Below, in pieces: positions 25,619-34,845 of a DNA stretch of 64,000 nt (position 1 is its first letter; each line of letters starts with the position of its first letter). A model generated the notes under the pieces. The model was given only the letters and a program-made list of their open reading frames with translations, was not told the DNA's origin and did no database searches. This DNA is from Serratia proteamaculans_D (GTDB lineage: Bacteria; Pseudomonadota; Gammaproteobacteria; Enterobacterales; Enterobacteriaceae): NCBI RefSeq assembly GCF_049959315.1, contig NZ_CP188201.1, one strand, 5' to 3'. A program made the translations under genes and the position numbers.

Positions 25619-26179
25619 TCAATATTGCTGGACCACCGCCGGCTGGGCCGTTGGGACAACGCTGTGCAGTCGCACAAAGCCCAGTTGATCCGGTGTCAGG
25701 CCGCTGAATCGCAGCTCAAAACTGTATTCCGTTTTGGGCAGTAGCGAGTCCGCACTGGCGATGGGCTGCGAAAGCGCTTCAGCCGTCAGCGGTTTGCCGG
25801 TAGTTGCATCCAGTTGACCCCATTCGACTATGGCCTTGAACGCCGGCAGCGAGGCCTGCGATAGCGTGCGAACGTGCAGCATGGCCTGGGTGCCGTTAGC
25901 CTCGCTTTTCACGTGGCTGAGTGACACGCTCAACTCACCGAGGCTGCTGTGCAGGCGAGCGCCGTTATTGGCCGCCGGCAGCAGATAGACGCCGCTGGTG
26001 GAGTTCTGATTCAGCTGGTTTTGCTGTTCCAGCGCCGTGGCCTGATTAGTCAGGGTGGCTAATTTCTGATTCAGTTCAACCACCTGATTACGCAATTTGG
26101 GCACTTCGCGAGTTTGCGCGCAGCCTGCCAACAGCACCAGTGTGCTGAGCAGGAAAATCTTGGGGTAACGGGTTGTCAT
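25619..26179 (-). CDS. yajI: DUF3251 lipoprotein YajI
   Basis: Predicted outer- or inner-membrane lipoprotein of the DUF3251 family, function unknown. 186 residues with a signal peptide and lipobox LLAGC (Cys20). A short coiled coil follows (residues 28-56, EVPKLRNQVVELNQKLATL), then a beta-rich domain. E. coli YajI is 179 residues and sits at the same place next to nrdR. Divergent from nrdR and convergent with secF. Confidence 0.9.
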   Translation of the reverse strand: MTTRYPKIFLLSTLVLLAGCAQTREVPKLRNQVVELNQKLATLTNQATALEQQNQLNQNSTSGVYLLPAANNGARLHSSLGELSVSLSHVKSEANGTQAMLHVRTLSQASLPAFKAIVEWGQLDATTGKPLTAEALSQPIASADSLLPKTEYSFELRFSGLTPDQLGFVRLHSVVPTAQPAVVQQY

Positions 26180-26366
26180 AGCGGGGATTTCCTATTCAAC
26201 TTCTCCTGTTATCAGCTTAGTCCGCCTGGTGGGGAAAGTCATGTTGATTGCCCTTCCGTGGCGTCATTCAGAGGGGAGCTCTGCAACAAATAGCCGACGG
26301 CCTTTGTTGTAATCGTACTTCGGGGTAAACTGTTCTTAACTATGAAAACGTTTATCAGGACGTGTT

Positions 26367-26816
26367 ATGCATTGCCCTTTCTGCGCCGCCGTTGATACCA
26401 AAGTCATTGATTCCCGCCTGGTGGGTGATGGTTCGCAGGTGCGCCGTCGCCGCCAATGTTTGGTTTGTAATGAACGCTTCACCACCTTTGAAGTGGCTGA
26501 GCTGGTGATGCCACGGGTAATCAAAAGCGATGAGGTGCGTGAGCCTTTCAACGAAGACAAGCTGCGTCGCGGCATGCTGAAGGCGTTGGAAAAGCGCCCG
26601 GTCAGCTCTGACGACGTGGAGAACGCGATCAACCACATCAAATCCCAGCTGCGCGCCACCGGCGAGCGTGAAGTCCCGACCAAACTGGTCGGTAACCTGG
26701 TGATGGACGCGCTGAAAAAGTTGGATAAAGTGGCCTATATTCGCTTTGCCTCGGTTTACCGCAGTTTTGAAGATATCCGCGAATTCGGCGAAGAGATCGC
26801 CCGTCTGCAGGACTAA
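26367..26816 (+). CDS. nrdR: Ribonucleotide reductase repressor NrdR
   Basis: Zinc-finger/ATP-cone regulator that represses the nrd operons when dATP is bound. 149 residues, as in E. coli. Zinc ligands Cys3, Cys6, Cys31 and Cys34 (CPFC...CLVC); ATP-cone about residues 49-139 (VMPRVIKSDEVREPFNEDKL). ATG 26367 after AGGACG. First gene of the nrdR-ribD cluster; ribD starts 10 bp after the stop. Confidence 0.98.
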   Translation: MHCPFCAAVDTKVIDSRLVGDGSQVRRRRQCLVCNERFTTFEVAELVMPRVIKSDEVREPFNEDKLRRGMLKALEKRPVSSDDVENAINHIKSQLRATGEREVPTKLVGNLVMDALKKLDKVAYIRFASVYRSFEDIREFGEEIARLQD

Positions 26817-26826
26817 AGGGGCTTTG

Positions 26827-27936
26827 ATGCGTAACGACGAATTTTATATGGCTCGCGCCTTTGAGCTGGCGCGACTGGGGCGTTTTACTACTGCCCCGAA
26901 TCCCAATGTCGGCTGCGTTATCGTGCGCGACGGCGAAATTGTCGGTGAGGGTTACCATCTGCGTGCCGGTGAACCGCATGCGGAAGTCCATGCGCTGCGC
27001 ATGGCGGGCGAAAAGGCGCGTGGCGCCACCGCTTATGTCACGCTGGAACCCTGTAGTCATCACGGCCGTACGCCGCCCTGTGCCGATGCGCTGGTCGCTG
27101 CCGGCGTAGCCCGTGTGGTTGCGGCGATGCAGGATCCCAATCCTGAGGTCGCCGGTCGCGGCCTGTACAAACTGCAGCAGGCGGGATTGGATGTCCGCCA
27201 CGGTTTGATGCTGGCGGAGGCCGAAGCGGTGAATCTGGGCTTCCTCAAGCGGATGCGCACCGGCTTCCCTTATGTGCAACTGAAGCTGGGGGCCTCGCTC
27301 GATGGCCGCACCGCGATGGCTTCCGGCGAAAGCCAATGGATCACCTCACCGCAGGCGCGTCAGGATGTTCAGCGTCTGCGGGCGCAAAGCGCCGCTATTC
27401 TCAGCACCAGTGCCACCGTGTTGGCTGACGATCCGTCACTGACGGTGCGCTGGGATGAGCTGGACGCCGAGACTCAAAGCATTTACCCGCGTGAAAACCT
27501 GCGTCAACCGTTGCGTATTATTCTGGATAGCCAAAATCGCGTCACCCCACAGCATCGGGTGGTACAACAGCCGGGCCAAACCTGGCTGGCGCGCCTGCAG
27601 CCGGATGAGCAGGTTTGGCCGCAGGATGTCGAGCAACTGACCTTCCCGGCGCACGGTGGTGGGGTTGATCTGGTGGTGATGATGATGCAACTGGCGAAAC
27701 GCCAGGTGAATTCCATTTGGGTCGAAGCGGGCGCGCAGTTGGCCGGTGCCTTGTTGCAGGCCGGGCTGGTCGATGAGCTCATTTTGTACATCGCGCCAAA
27801 ACTGTTGGGTGATAATGGCCGCGGTTTGTGCCATTTGCCGGGCCTTGAACACCTGACCGATGCACCGGAATTCGTCTTTAGCGAAGTGCGGCAAATCGGC
27901 CCTGATTTGCGGCTGCGACTGAAAGCAAAATACTGA
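26827..27936 (+). CDS. ribD: Riboflavin biosynthesis deaminase/reductase RibD
   Basis: Bifunctional enzyme for the second and third steps of riboflavin synthesis from GTP. The N-terminal deaminase (about 1-145) carries zinc motifs HAEVHAL and EPCSHHGRTPPC; the C-terminal NADPH-dependent reductase (about 146-369) has LKLGASLDGRTAMASGESQW and VEAGAQLAGALLQAGLVDEL. ATG 26827, behind AAAGGGGC, is 10 bp from the nrdR stop; an earlier frame overlapping nrdR is a shadow. 369 residues (E. coli 367). Confidence 0.98.
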   Translation: MRNDEFYMARAFELARLGRFTTAPNPNVGCVIVRDGEIVGEGYHLRAGEPHAEVHALRMAGEKARGATAYVTLEPCSHHGRTPPCADALVAAGVARVVAAMQDPNPEVAGRGLYKLQQAGLDVRHGLMLAEAEAVNLGFLKRMRTGFPYVQLKLGASLDGRTAMASGESQWITSPQARQDVQRLRAQSAAILSTSATVLADDPSLTVRWDELDAETQSIYPRENLRQPLRIILDSQNRVTPQHRVVQQPGQTWLARLQPDEQVWPQDVEQLTFPAHGGGVDLVVMMMQLAKRQVNSIWVEAGAQLAGALLQAGLVDELILYIAPKLLGDNGRGLCHLPGLEHLTDAPEFVFSEVRQIGPDLRLRLKAKY

Positions 27937-28003
27937 TTTTAAAACCTGCGTGCCGGGTCGGCTGTCGTTTTACAAAACCGCCCGCGCAGGCAGATAAAGA
28001 ATG

Positions 28004-28012
28004 TGATAGAAT
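28004..28012 (+). promoter_or_regulatory. Possible extended -10 promoter before ribE
   Basis: TG-A-TAGAAT is a good extended -10 element about 43 bp before ribE. No clear -35 is seen at 17 bp. The 119-bp gap from ribD supports a separate start for ribE-nusB, in addition to read-through. Confidence 0.4.
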
Positions 28013-28055
28013 CCGCCCCCCTGCGGGGTATTGAACCCATTTTTAAGGAAAGCCC

Positions 28056-28526
28056 ATGAAAGTTATCGAAGGTGTTGTTGCTACTCCAAATGCCCGTGTG
28101 GCGATTGCAATTGCACGTTTTAACAATTTCATCAATGACAGCCTGCTGCAAGGTGCTATCGACGCACTCAAGCGCATTGGCCAGGTTGCTGACGACAACA
28201 TCACCGTTGTCTGGGTCCCGGGCGCTTACGAGTTGCCGCTGACTGCACGCGTGCTGGCTAACACCGGCAAATACGATGCAGTGATCGCACTGGGCACCGT
28301 TATCCGTGGGGGCACCGCGCACTTCGAATATGTCGCGGGCGAAGCCAGCTCCGGCCTGGGCAGTGTTTCTCTGAACACTGAAATCCCGGTTGCCTTTGGC
28401 GTGCTGACGACCGAAAGCATCGAACAGGCTATCGAGCGTGCCGGCACCAAAGCGGGCAACAAAGGCGCTGAAGCGGCTCTGACCGCACTTGAAATGATTA
28501 ATGTTATCAAAGCTATTAAAGCCTGA
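28056..28526 (+). CDS. ribE: Lumazine synthase (RibE/RibH)
   Basis: 6,7-dimethyl-8-ribityllumazine synthase, the penultimate step of riboflavin synthesis; forms 60-subunit shells in enterobacteria. 156 residues, as in E. coli. Motifs: ARFNNFINDSLL, VPGAYELPL, ALGTVIRGGTAHFEYV (catalytic His) and NKGAEAALTALEM. RBS AAGGAAAGCCC. Followed after 20 bp by nusB. The name ribH is also used. Confidence 0.98.
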   Translation: MKVIEGVVATPNARVAIAIARFNNFINDSLLQGAIDALKRIGQVADDNITVVWVPGAYELPLTARVLANTGKYDAVIALGTVIRGGTAHFEYVAGEASSGLGSVSLNTEIPVAFGVLTTESIEQAIERAGTKAGNKGAEAALTALEMINVIKAIKA

Positions 28527-28546
28527 ATTTAGTTAAGGGGAATTCC

Positions 28547-28963
28547 GTGAAACCTGCTGCTCGTCGCCGCGCTCGTGAGTGCGCTGTTCAAGCGCTTTAC
28601 TCTTGGCAGTTGTCTAAAAATGACATTGCCGATGTTGAACACCAGTTCCTGTCGGAGCAAGATGTCAAAGATGTAGACATCGTCTATTTTCGGGAGCTGC
28701 TGTCCGGCGTGGCGGTGAATGCAGGTCTGCTGGATAGCCTGATGGCACCTGTCCTGTCGCGTCAGCTCGAAGAGCTGGGCCAGGTAGAAAGAGCCGTTCT
28801 GCGTATTGCACTGTATGAGCTGAAAATGCGTGAGGATGTGCCTTACAAGGTGGCAATCAATGAGGCGATCGAGCTGGCGAAAACCTTCGGCGCTGAAGAC
28901 AGCCACAAGTTTGTGAATGGCGTGCTGGATAAAGTGGCACCAAGCATTCGCAAGAAAAAATAA
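28547..28963 (+). CDS. nusB: Transcription antitermination factor NusB
   Basis: RNA-binding factor that acts with NusE (S10) at boxA in rRNA antitermination and ribosome assembly. 138 residues (E. coli 139), all-helical; KPAARRRARECAVQALYSWQ at the N-terminus is the Arg-rich RNA-binding helix. GTG start behind AAGGGG. Followed by a terminator-like hairpin, then thiL. Confidence 0.98.
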   Translation: MKPAARRRARECAVQALYSWQLSKNDIADVEHQFLSEQDVKDVDIVYFRELLSGVAVNAGLLDSLMAPVLSRQLEELGQVERAVLRIALYELKMREDVPYKVAINEAIELAKTFGAEDSHKFVNGVLDKVAPSIRKKK

Positions 28964-28964
28964 A

Positions 28965-28995
28965 AAATTAAGGCCGGTATCCCCGGCCTTAATTT
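28965..28995 (+). terminator. Terminator between nusB and thiL
   Basis: AAATTAAGGCCGG and its perfect complement CCGGCCTTAATTT form a 13-bp stem with a 5-nt loop, followed by CTTCT. It starts two bases after the nusB stop and lies 20 bp before the thiL ATG, so it probably attenuates read-through into thiL-pgpA. Confidence 0.8.
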
Positions 28996-29015
28996 CTTCT
29001 ATTGGAATATCGACC

Positions 29016-29999
29016 ATGGCATGTGGCGAATTTGACCTCATTGCCCGCTATTTTGACCGGTTTAAGAGTCTGCGCCGGGATGTACAGTTGGGCATTGGAG
29101 ATGACTGCGCACTTCTGACAGTGGCAGAAAAACAGCTTTTGGCCGTCAGTACCGACACTCTCGTTTCGGGCGTTCACTTCCTGGCGGATATCGATCCCGC
29201 CGATCTCGGCTACAAAGCACTGGCAGTTAACCTGAGCGACCTGGCAGCCATGGGCGCCGATCCCGCCTGGCTTTCACTGGCGTTAACCTTGCCGGAGGTG
29301 AATGAACCCTGGCTGAAGGCGTTCAGCGATAGCCTGTTCGAACAACTTAATTATTACGGTATGCAGTTGATTGGCGGCGATACCACACGCGGCCCGTTAA
29401 GCATGACGTTAACCATTCATGGTCTGATCCCGGCCGGGCGGGCATTGACCCGCAGCGGTGCGCGTATCGGCGACTGGATTTACACCACGGGTACGCTGGG
29501 TGACAGCGCCGCCGGTCTGGCTGTGCTGCAGGAACGCTTGCAGGTAGCAGACGCCGAGGCTCGCAATTATCTGGTTGGCCGTCATCTGCGGCCTCAGCCA
29601 CGGGTATTGCAGGGGCAGGCACTGCGCGATCTGGCCAGTTCGGCGATTGATCTTTCCGACGGCCTGATTTCTGACCTGAAACATGTGCTGAAAGCCTCCG
29701 AGTGCGGGGCGCGCATCAATCTCGATGAGCTGCCGCTGTCGCAGGCGTTAAGCAGCCATACGGATGCGGATCAGGCACTGCGCTGGGCGTTGACCGGCGG
29801 TGAGGATTACGAACTCTGTTTCACCGTACCGGAAATCAACCGTGGTGCACTGGAGGTGGCGTTAAGCCATCTGGGCGCTGACTATACCTGTATTGGTCAG
29901 ATTGGCCCGCTTTCCGAAGGCATCAAGTTCTACCGCAGCGATGAAGTGGTGGAACTGCCTTGGCACGGTTTCGACCATTTCAGCGAAGGGCAGGCGTAA
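29016..29999 (+). CDS. thiL: Thiamine-monophosphate kinase
   Basis: Phosphorylates thiamine monophosphate to the active coenzyme thiamine diphosphate. 327 residues (E. coli 325). PurM-like fold with MACGEFDLIARYF, GIGDDCALL, VSTDTLVSGVHF, NLSDLAAMGADP, LIGGDTTRGPLSMT and SSAIDLSDGLISDL. ATG 29016 gives the conserved MACGEFDL. The pgpA ATG follows one base after the stop, so the pair is coupled. Confidence 0.98.
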   Translation: MACGEFDLIARYFDRFKSLRRDVQLGIGDDCALLTVAEKQLLAVSTDTLVSGVHFLADIDPADLGYKALAVNLSDLAAMGADPAWLSLALTLPEVNEPWLKAFSDSLFEQLNYYGMQLIGGDTTRGPLSMTLTIHGLIPAGRALTRSGARIGDWIYTTGTLGDSAAGLAVLQERLQVADAEARNYLVGRHLRPQPRVLQGQALRDLASSAIDLSDGLISDLKHVLKASECGARINLDELPLSQALSSHTDADQALRWALTGGEDYELCFTVPEINRGALEVALSHLGADYTCIGQIGPLSEGIKFYRSDEVVELPWHGFDHFSEGQA

Positions 30000-30000
30000 C

Positions 30001-30495
30001 ATGGATGAAGCTAAGCGCCGCTTGCGGATGAGCAATCCGTGGCACCTGCTGGCCACCGGTTTTGGTAGCGGTTTGTCGCCGGTGATGCCGGGCACCATGG
30101 GCTCACTGGCAGCGATCCCATTCTGGCTGTTGTTGATCCAATTGCCATGGCAACTGTATTCGCTGTTGGTGATGTTCAGCATTTGTATTGGTGTCTACCT
30201 GTGCCATCAGACCGCCAAAGATATGAAGGTGCACGACCACGGCAGCATCGTCTGGGACGAGTTTGTCGGTATGTGGATCACGCTGATGGCATTGCCGGTC
30301 AACGACTGGCAGTGGGTCGCGGCAGGTTTCGTGATTTTCCGTATTTTGGATATCTGGAAGCCATGGCCGATCCGCTGGTTTGATCGTAATGTGCACGGCG
30401 GCATGGGGATCATGGTCGACGATATCGTCGCCGGGGTCTTTTCCGCCGGTATCATCTACCTGATTGGCCACCACTGGCCGCTTGGGTTGCTGTGA
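30001..30495 (+). CDS. pgpA: Phosphatidylglycerophosphatase A
   Basis: Inner-membrane phosphatase that converts phosphatidylglycerophosphate to phosphatidylglycerol. 164 residues (E. coli about 172, whose N-terminus is a little longer). Hydrophobic segments alternate with MSNPWHLLATGFGSGLSPVMPGTMG, HDHGSIVWDEFVGMWI and the metal-binding MVDDIVAGV. It begins one base after the thiL stop. Confidence 0.96.
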   Translation: MDEAKRRLRMSNPWHLLATGFGSGLSPVMPGTMGSLAAIPFWLLLIQLPWQLYSLLVMFSICIGVYLCHQTAKDMKVHDHGSIVWDEFVGMWITLMALPVNDWQWVAAGFVIFRILDIWKPWPIRWFDRNVHGGMGIMVDDIVAGVFSAGIIYLIGHHWPLGLL

Positions 30496-30500
30496 TTTTG

Positions 30501-30525
30501 AGGGCGCAGTTCAATGCTGCGCCCT
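30501..30525. terminator. Hairpin between convergent pgpA and yajO
   Basis: AGGGCGCAG / CTGCGCCCT stem with a 7-nt loop five bases after the pgpA stop and just before the yajO stop. No T-run follows. Confidence 0.5.
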
Positions 30526-30538
30526 TGAACCCTCCTGG

Positions 30539-31513
30539 TTATTCAAATCCTGTCACGTGGTGTGGTACGTAGGCTGTTTCCAGCTCGGCAATCTCCTCCG
30601 CCGTTAGCTCGAGATCGACGGCGGCAATGGCGTCTTCCAGATGGTCATGGCGTGATGCACCAATAATCGGCGCGCTAACGACAGGCTTGCTCAACAGCCA
30701 CGCCAGTGCGATTTGCGCACGGGGCACACCACGCTCTTCGGCAATACTGGCCACGCGTTCGGCAATGATGGCGTCGATGCCTTCGGTTTCATCGTACAGA
30801 TTTTTACCGACCTGATCGGATACCAGACGTGCAGTAGTTTCTCCCCAGGGGCGGGTTAAGCGGCCCCGTGCCAACGGGCTCCAAGGCAGCACTGCAATGC
30901 CTTCGGCAGCGCACAGCGGCAACATCTCACGCTCTTCTTCACGCTGGATCAGGTTGTACTGGTTCTGCATGCTGACGAAGCGTGTCCAGCCGTGCAGATC
31001 GGCAGTATACAGCGCCTTGGCGAACTGCCAGGCGTACATTGACGATGCGCCGATATAGCGTGCCTTACCGGCTTTCACCACATCGTGTAACGCTTCGAGC
31101 GTTTCTTCCAGCGGCGTTTCATAATCCCAACGATGGATCTGCAACAGATCAACGTAGTCGGTGCCCAGGCGCTTCAGGCTGTCGTCGATGGATTGCATGA
31201 TTTTGGCGCGCGACAGGCCGCGTTCCAGGTTGCTCAGGGGGAAATAGACTTTGGTGGCGATCACCACCTGGTCACGGCGGGCATAATCGCGCAGTGCCTG
31301 GCCGACGATCTCCTCACTGCTGCCGTCTGAGTAGCTGTTGGCGGTGTCAAAGAAGTTGATGCCGGCATCCAGCGCCTGTTTCAGCAGCGGTCGGCTGCTT
31401 TCCTCCGGTAACGTCCAGGCATGGTTGCCACGGCTGGGTTCGCCGTAGGTCATGCAGCCCAGACAGATACGTGAGACGTTCAGGTCGGTGTTACCCAGTT
31501 TCAAATACTTCAT
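30539..31513 (-). CDS. yajO: Aldo/keto reductase YajO
   Basis: NADPH-dependent aldo-keto reductase of the TIM-barrel family. E. coli YajO is implicated in making 1-deoxyxylulose 5-phosphate from ribulose 5-phosphate and in thiamine supply. 324 residues. Motifs: LGNTDLNVSRICLGCMTYGEP, FFDTANSYSDGSSEEIVG (catalytic Asp and Tyr), ATKVYF (Lys), LQIHRWDYETP (His) and IIGASRHDHLEDA (cofactor). Adjacent to dxs on the same strand but separated by a terminator. Confidence 0.93.
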   Translation of the reverse strand: MKYLKLGNTDLNVSRICLGCMTYGEPSRGNHAWTLPEESSRPLLKQALDAGINFFDTANSYSDGSSEEIVGQALRDYARRDQVVIATKVYFPLSNLERGLSRAKIMQSIDDSLKRLGTDYVDLLQIHRWDYETPLEETLEALHDVVKAGKARYIGASSMYAWQFAKALYTADLHGWTRFVSMQNQYNLIQREEEREMLPLCAAEGIAVLPWSPLARGRLTRPWGETTARLVSDQVGKNLYDETEGIDAIIAERVASIAEERGVPRAQIALAWLLSKPVVSAPIIGASRHDHLEDAIAAVDLELTAEEIAELETAYVPHHVTGFE

Positions 31514-31573
31514 GCTTGCCTCCCGGTGTCAGCACAGAACTTTAACTGTAGCGGATTTTCGGGTGACAGAAAT

Positions 31574-31599
31574 AAAAACGCCCCCGCAAAGCGGAGGCG
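31574..31599 (-). terminator. Terminator of the xseB-ispA-dxs operon
   Basis: On the minus strand CGCCTCCGC / GCGGGGGCG with a TTT loop (one mismatch or wobble) is followed by TTTTTA, about 20 bp after the dxs stop. Confidence 0.85.
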
Positions 31600-31620
31600 T
31601 CTATCGAGCGGGCGCGACGA

Positions 31621-33486
31621 TTATTGCGCCAGCCAGACCTCAATTTGCCGCTGTATACCGGCGGCGTCCAGACCCAGGTCGACACGGACTTCTTCCTGGC
31701 TACCCTGGGAGACAAAGAAGTCTGGCAGGCCGATATTCAACACCGGTACCATGCGGCGCTTGGTCATCAGCAACTCGTTCACGCCGCTGCCGGCACCGCC
31801 CATAATGGCGTTTTCTTCCAGCGTGACCAGTGCGTCGTGGCTGGCGGCCAGTTCCAGAATCAGCTGTTCGTCCAGTGGCTTCACAAAGCGCATATCCACC
31901 AGTGTTGCGTTGAGCGTTTCCGCTACCTGCGCGGCTTCCGGCAGCAATGTGCCGAAATTCAGGATCGCCAGCTTTTCACCTTCACGACGGACAACACCTT
32001 TGCCGATCGGCAGAGAGTTGAGAGGCTCCAGTGGTGCACCGGTACCATTGCCGCGTGGATAACGTACGGCGCTTGGGCCTTCGTTATAGTGATAGCCGGT
32101 GTACAGCATTTGGCGGCACTCGTTTTCATCACTTGGCGTCATGATCACCATGGTCGGGATGCAACGCATGAATGACAGATCAAAGGCCCCCTGGTGAGTC
32201 TGGCCGTCAGCACCGACAATACCGCCGCGATCGATGGCAAACATCACCGGCAGCTTTTGGATGGCGACGTCATGGATCAACTGATCGTAAGCACGCTGCA
32301 GGAAGGTGGAATAAATCGCTACCACCGGCTTATAGCCGCCAATGGCCAAACCGGCGGCGAAGGTCACCGCATGCTGTTCGGCAATCGCCACGTCAAAATA
32401 TTGCTGCGGATAGTCGCGGGAGAACTGCACCATGCCAGACCCTTCACGCATCGCCGGGGTGATGGCCATCAGCGAGCTGTCTTTGGCGGCGGTTTCACAC
32501 AGCCAGTCGCCAAAAACTTTTGAATAGGTCGGCAGGCCGCCGGCGCTTTTCGGCAGGGTACCGCTGGCCGGATCGAATTTTGGCACCGCGTGGAAACTGA
32601 TCGGGTCTTTTTCCGCCGGGGCGTAACCACGGCCTTTTTTGGTCATGATGTGCAGCAGCTGCGGGCCTTTCAGGTCACGCATGTTTTTCAGCGTGGCAAC
32701 CAGCCCCTGGACGTCGTGGCCGTCGACCGGGCCGATATAGTTAAAGCCCAGCTCTTCGAACAGCGTGCCCGGTACCACCATGCCTTTCAGGTGTTCTTCG
32801 GTGCGCTTGACCAGCTCTTTAATCGGCGGCAGGCCGGACAGCACTTTTTTACCGCCTTCACGCAGGGTGGAGTAGAGCTTGCCGGACAGCAATTGCGCCA
32901 GATGGTTGTTCAGCGCGCCGACGTTTTCCGAAATCGACATTTCGTTGTCGTTCAGCACCACCAGCATATCCGGGTCGATGTCACCGGCGTGGTTCATGGC
33001 TTCAAACGCCATACCGGCGGTGATCGCGCCATCGCCGATCACGCAGACCGTACGGCGATTTTTGCCTTCACGCGCAGCGGCTACTGCCATGCCGAGACCG
33101 GCACTGATCGAGGTGGAGGAATGACCAACCGATAGTACGTCGTATTCACTTTCTGCCCGCCACGGGAAAGGGTGCAGGCCATTTTTCTGGCGAATGGTGG
33201 CGATTTTATCGCGGCGACCGGTCAGAATTTTATGCGGGTAGGCCTGGTGGCCAACGTCCCATACCAGATGATCGAAGGGGGTCTGGTACACATAGTGCAA
33301 TGCCACTGTCAGTTCGACGGTACCCAGCCCGGAGGCAAAGTGGCCACTGGAGCGGCTGACGCTGTCCAGCAGGTATTGCCGAAGTTCGTCACACAGCTTC
33401 GGTAGGCTCTCTTTTGGCAGCGAACGGAGTTCATCCGGATTTTCCGCTAGCGCCAAGGTCGGGTATTTGGCTATATCAAGACTCAT
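31621..33486 (-). CDS. dxs: 1-deoxy-D-xylulose-5-phosphate synthase
   Basis: Thiamine-diphosphate enzyme joining pyruvate and glyceraldehyde 3-phosphate, the entry step of the MEP isoprenoid pathway and a feeder for thiamine and pyridoxal. 621 residues (E. coli 620). ThDP/Mg motif GDGAITAGMAFEAMNHAG...NDNEMSIS, HPFPWR and SGHFASGLG near the N-terminus, and catalytic Glu in AIAEQHAVTFAAG. Last gene of xseB-ispA-dxs; its ATG is 34 bp after the ispA stop. Confidence 0.98.
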   Translation of the reverse strand: MSLDIAKYPTLALAENPDELRSLPKESLPKLCDELRQYLLDSVSRSSGHFASGLGTVELTVALHYVYQTPFDHLVWDVGHQAYPHKILTGRRDKIATIRQKNGLHPFPWRAESEYDVLSVGHSSTSISAGLGMAVAAAREGKNRRTVCVIGDGAITAGMAFEAMNHAGDIDPDMLVVLNDNEMSISENVGALNNHLAQLLSGKLYSTLREGGKKVLSGLPPIKELVKRTEEHLKGMVVPGTLFEELGFNYIGPVDGHDVQGLVATLKNMRDLKGPQLLHIMTKKGRGYAPAEKDPISFHAVPKFDPASGTLPKSAGGLPTYSKVFGDWLCETAAKDSSLMAITPAMREGSGMVQFSRDYPQQYFDVAIAEQHAVTFAAGLAIGGYKPVVAIYSTFLQRAYDQLIHDVAIQKLPVMFAIDRGGIVGADGQTHQGAFDLSFMRCIPTMVIMTPSDENECRQMLYTGYHYNEGPSAVRYPRGNGTGAPLEPLNSLPIGKGVVRREGEKLAILNFGTLLPEAAQVAETLNATLVDMRFVKPLDEQLILELAASHDALVTLEENAIMGGAGSGVNELLMTKRRMVPVLNIGLPDFFVSQGSQEEVRVDLGLDAAGIQRQIEVWLAQ

Positions 33487-33520
33487 TCGATACTCATATC
33501 AGAGGAGTTAACGTCACACG

Positions 33521-34441
33521 TTAATTGTCGCGTTCAATAATGAAGCTGGCTAACGCTCGCAATGGCGCTGTGTTATAAGATTGTGCTGCCAAAGTGTCTA
33601 ATGCAGCTAAAGCTTCCTGATAGAGATCCCACGCTTTTGCTTTCGCGCTGTCAAGCCCGAGCAAAGCTGGATAGGTGCTCTTTCCGTGTTGCTGGTCCGC
33701 GCCCTGGCGTTTACCGATTTTTTCGGTTTCGCCGACCACATCCAAAATATCATCCTGTACCTGGAACGCCAGGCCAATCGCGGCGGCGTAGCGGTCAAGC
33801 TGCACCAGCGCGGCGCGGCCAGGTTCACCGGCGGCTAACGCCCCAAGGCGAACGGCTGCGCGAATCAATGCACCGGTTTTGTGACGATGGATTTGCTCCA
33901 GCGCTTCCAGACCAATTTGCCGGTCTTCGGCTTCCAGATCCAACGACTGGCCGCCACACATGCCGGCAACGCCGCTGGCGGTTGCCAGTTCGGAAATCAT
34001 CGCCAGCCGGTCACGCAGTGCCACGTCGGGCATCTCGGCATCGGCCAGAATGGAAAATGCCAGCGTCTGCAGTGCATCGCCGGCCAAAATGGCGTTGGCC
34101 TCACCAAATTTGATGTGGCAGGTCGGCTGACCGCGACGCAGGTCGTCGTCGTCCATCGCTGGCAGATCGTCATGGATCAGTGAATAGGCGTGAATGCATT
34201 CTACAGCAGCCGCGGGCGCATCCAAATTATTCAGTGATACGCCAAACATCTGCCCGGTGGTGTACACCAGGAACGGACGCAGGCGTTTACCGCCCAGCAG
34301 CGCGCCGTGACGCATTGCCGCCACCATGTTGCCATCATTGAACGGCAGCGGCGCGATAAAATCCAGCAGCGTGCGGTCGGCCCGCTGGCGCAGAGCCTGC
34401 AACTGGTCAGAAAAAGCGGTCTGTTGGACAGTCTCGGACAT
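33521..34441 (-). CDS. ispA: Farnesyl diphosphate synthase IspA
   Basis: Condenses dimethylallyl/geranyl diphosphate with isopentenyl diphosphate to make C15 farnesyl diphosphate. 306 residues (E. coli 299). First Asp-rich motif DDLPAMDDDD with RRGQPTCH, second motif QVQDDILDV, plus GGKRLRPFLVY. It lies 5 bp after xseB and upstream of dxs, which supplies its substrates. Confidence 0.98.
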   Translation of the reverse strand: MSETVQQTAFSDQLQALRQRADRTLLDFIAPLPFNDGNMVAAMRHGALLGGKRLRPFLVYTTGQMFGVSLNNLDAPAAAVECIHAYSLIHDDLPAMDDDDLRRGQPTCHIKFGEANAILAGDALQTLAFSILADAEMPDVALRDRLAMISELATASGVAGMCGGQSLDLEAEDRQIGLEALEQIHRHKTGALIRAAVRLGALAAGEPGRAALVQLDRYAAAIGLAFQVQDDILDVVGETEKIGKRQGADQQHGKSTYPALLGLDSAKAKAWDLYQEALAALDTLAAQSYNTAPLRALASFIIERDN

Positions 34442-34446
34442 GGTGA

Positions 34447-34710
34447 TTACTCGGCATCCGGTGTGAAAGGCGTCAGCGCAGCATCATCGGCGCTGTCGTT
34501 AAGCAAAATCTGTACGCGTTGCTCCGCCTGCTGCAGTTTCTGCTGGCCCTGGCGCGCCAACTGTACGCCGCGTTCGAACTCATTGAGCGCGTCTTCCAGC
34601 GGTAACTCACCCGATTCCAGACGCGTGACGATGCTTTCCAACTCGCTGAGGGAGCTTTCAAAGCTGACGCTTTGCTCTGTACTGTCTGATTGTGCAGGTT
34701 TTTTTGGCAT
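34447..34710 (-). CDS. xseB: Exodeoxyribonuclease VII small subunit
   Basis: Small subunit of ExoVII, which binds XseA and degrades single-stranded DNA. 87 residues (E. coli 80). Core VSFESSLSELESIVTRLESG and PLEDALNEFERGVQLARQGQ, with an acidic C-terminal tail. First gene of the operon; divergent from thiI. Confidence 0.97.
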   Translation of the reverse strand: MPKKPAQSDSTEQSVSFESSLSELESIVTRLESGELPLEDALNEFERGVQLARQGQQKLQQAEQRVQILLNDSADDAALTPFTPDAE

Positions 34711-34825
34711 AATTTTCTTTTTACATCATCATGTGAACAGTGGCGCCAGAGCCTATCTTAGCGGGTCTTGATTGGCAAATCATGGCGCACATGTGTGGTT
34801 TTGTGCACCGAGCCCCACCAGATAG

Positions 34826-34834
34826 TGGTATACT
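34826..34834 (+). promoter_or_regulatory. Extended -10 promoter of thiI
   Basis: TGG-TATACT is a good extended -10 (TGn + hexamer) about 110 bp before the thiI ATG; the -35 (CACCGA at 17 bp) is poor. The transcript would begin close to the left edge of the inverted repeat at 34846. Confidence 0.55.
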
Positions 34835-34845
34835 CAGCGCCGCAA

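Noticed and set aside
27937..28055. Possible FMN riboswitch before ribE
   Set aside because: Only 119 bp are available and the conserved multi-helix FMN element is not seen; enterobacterial FMN riboswitches normally precede ribB.
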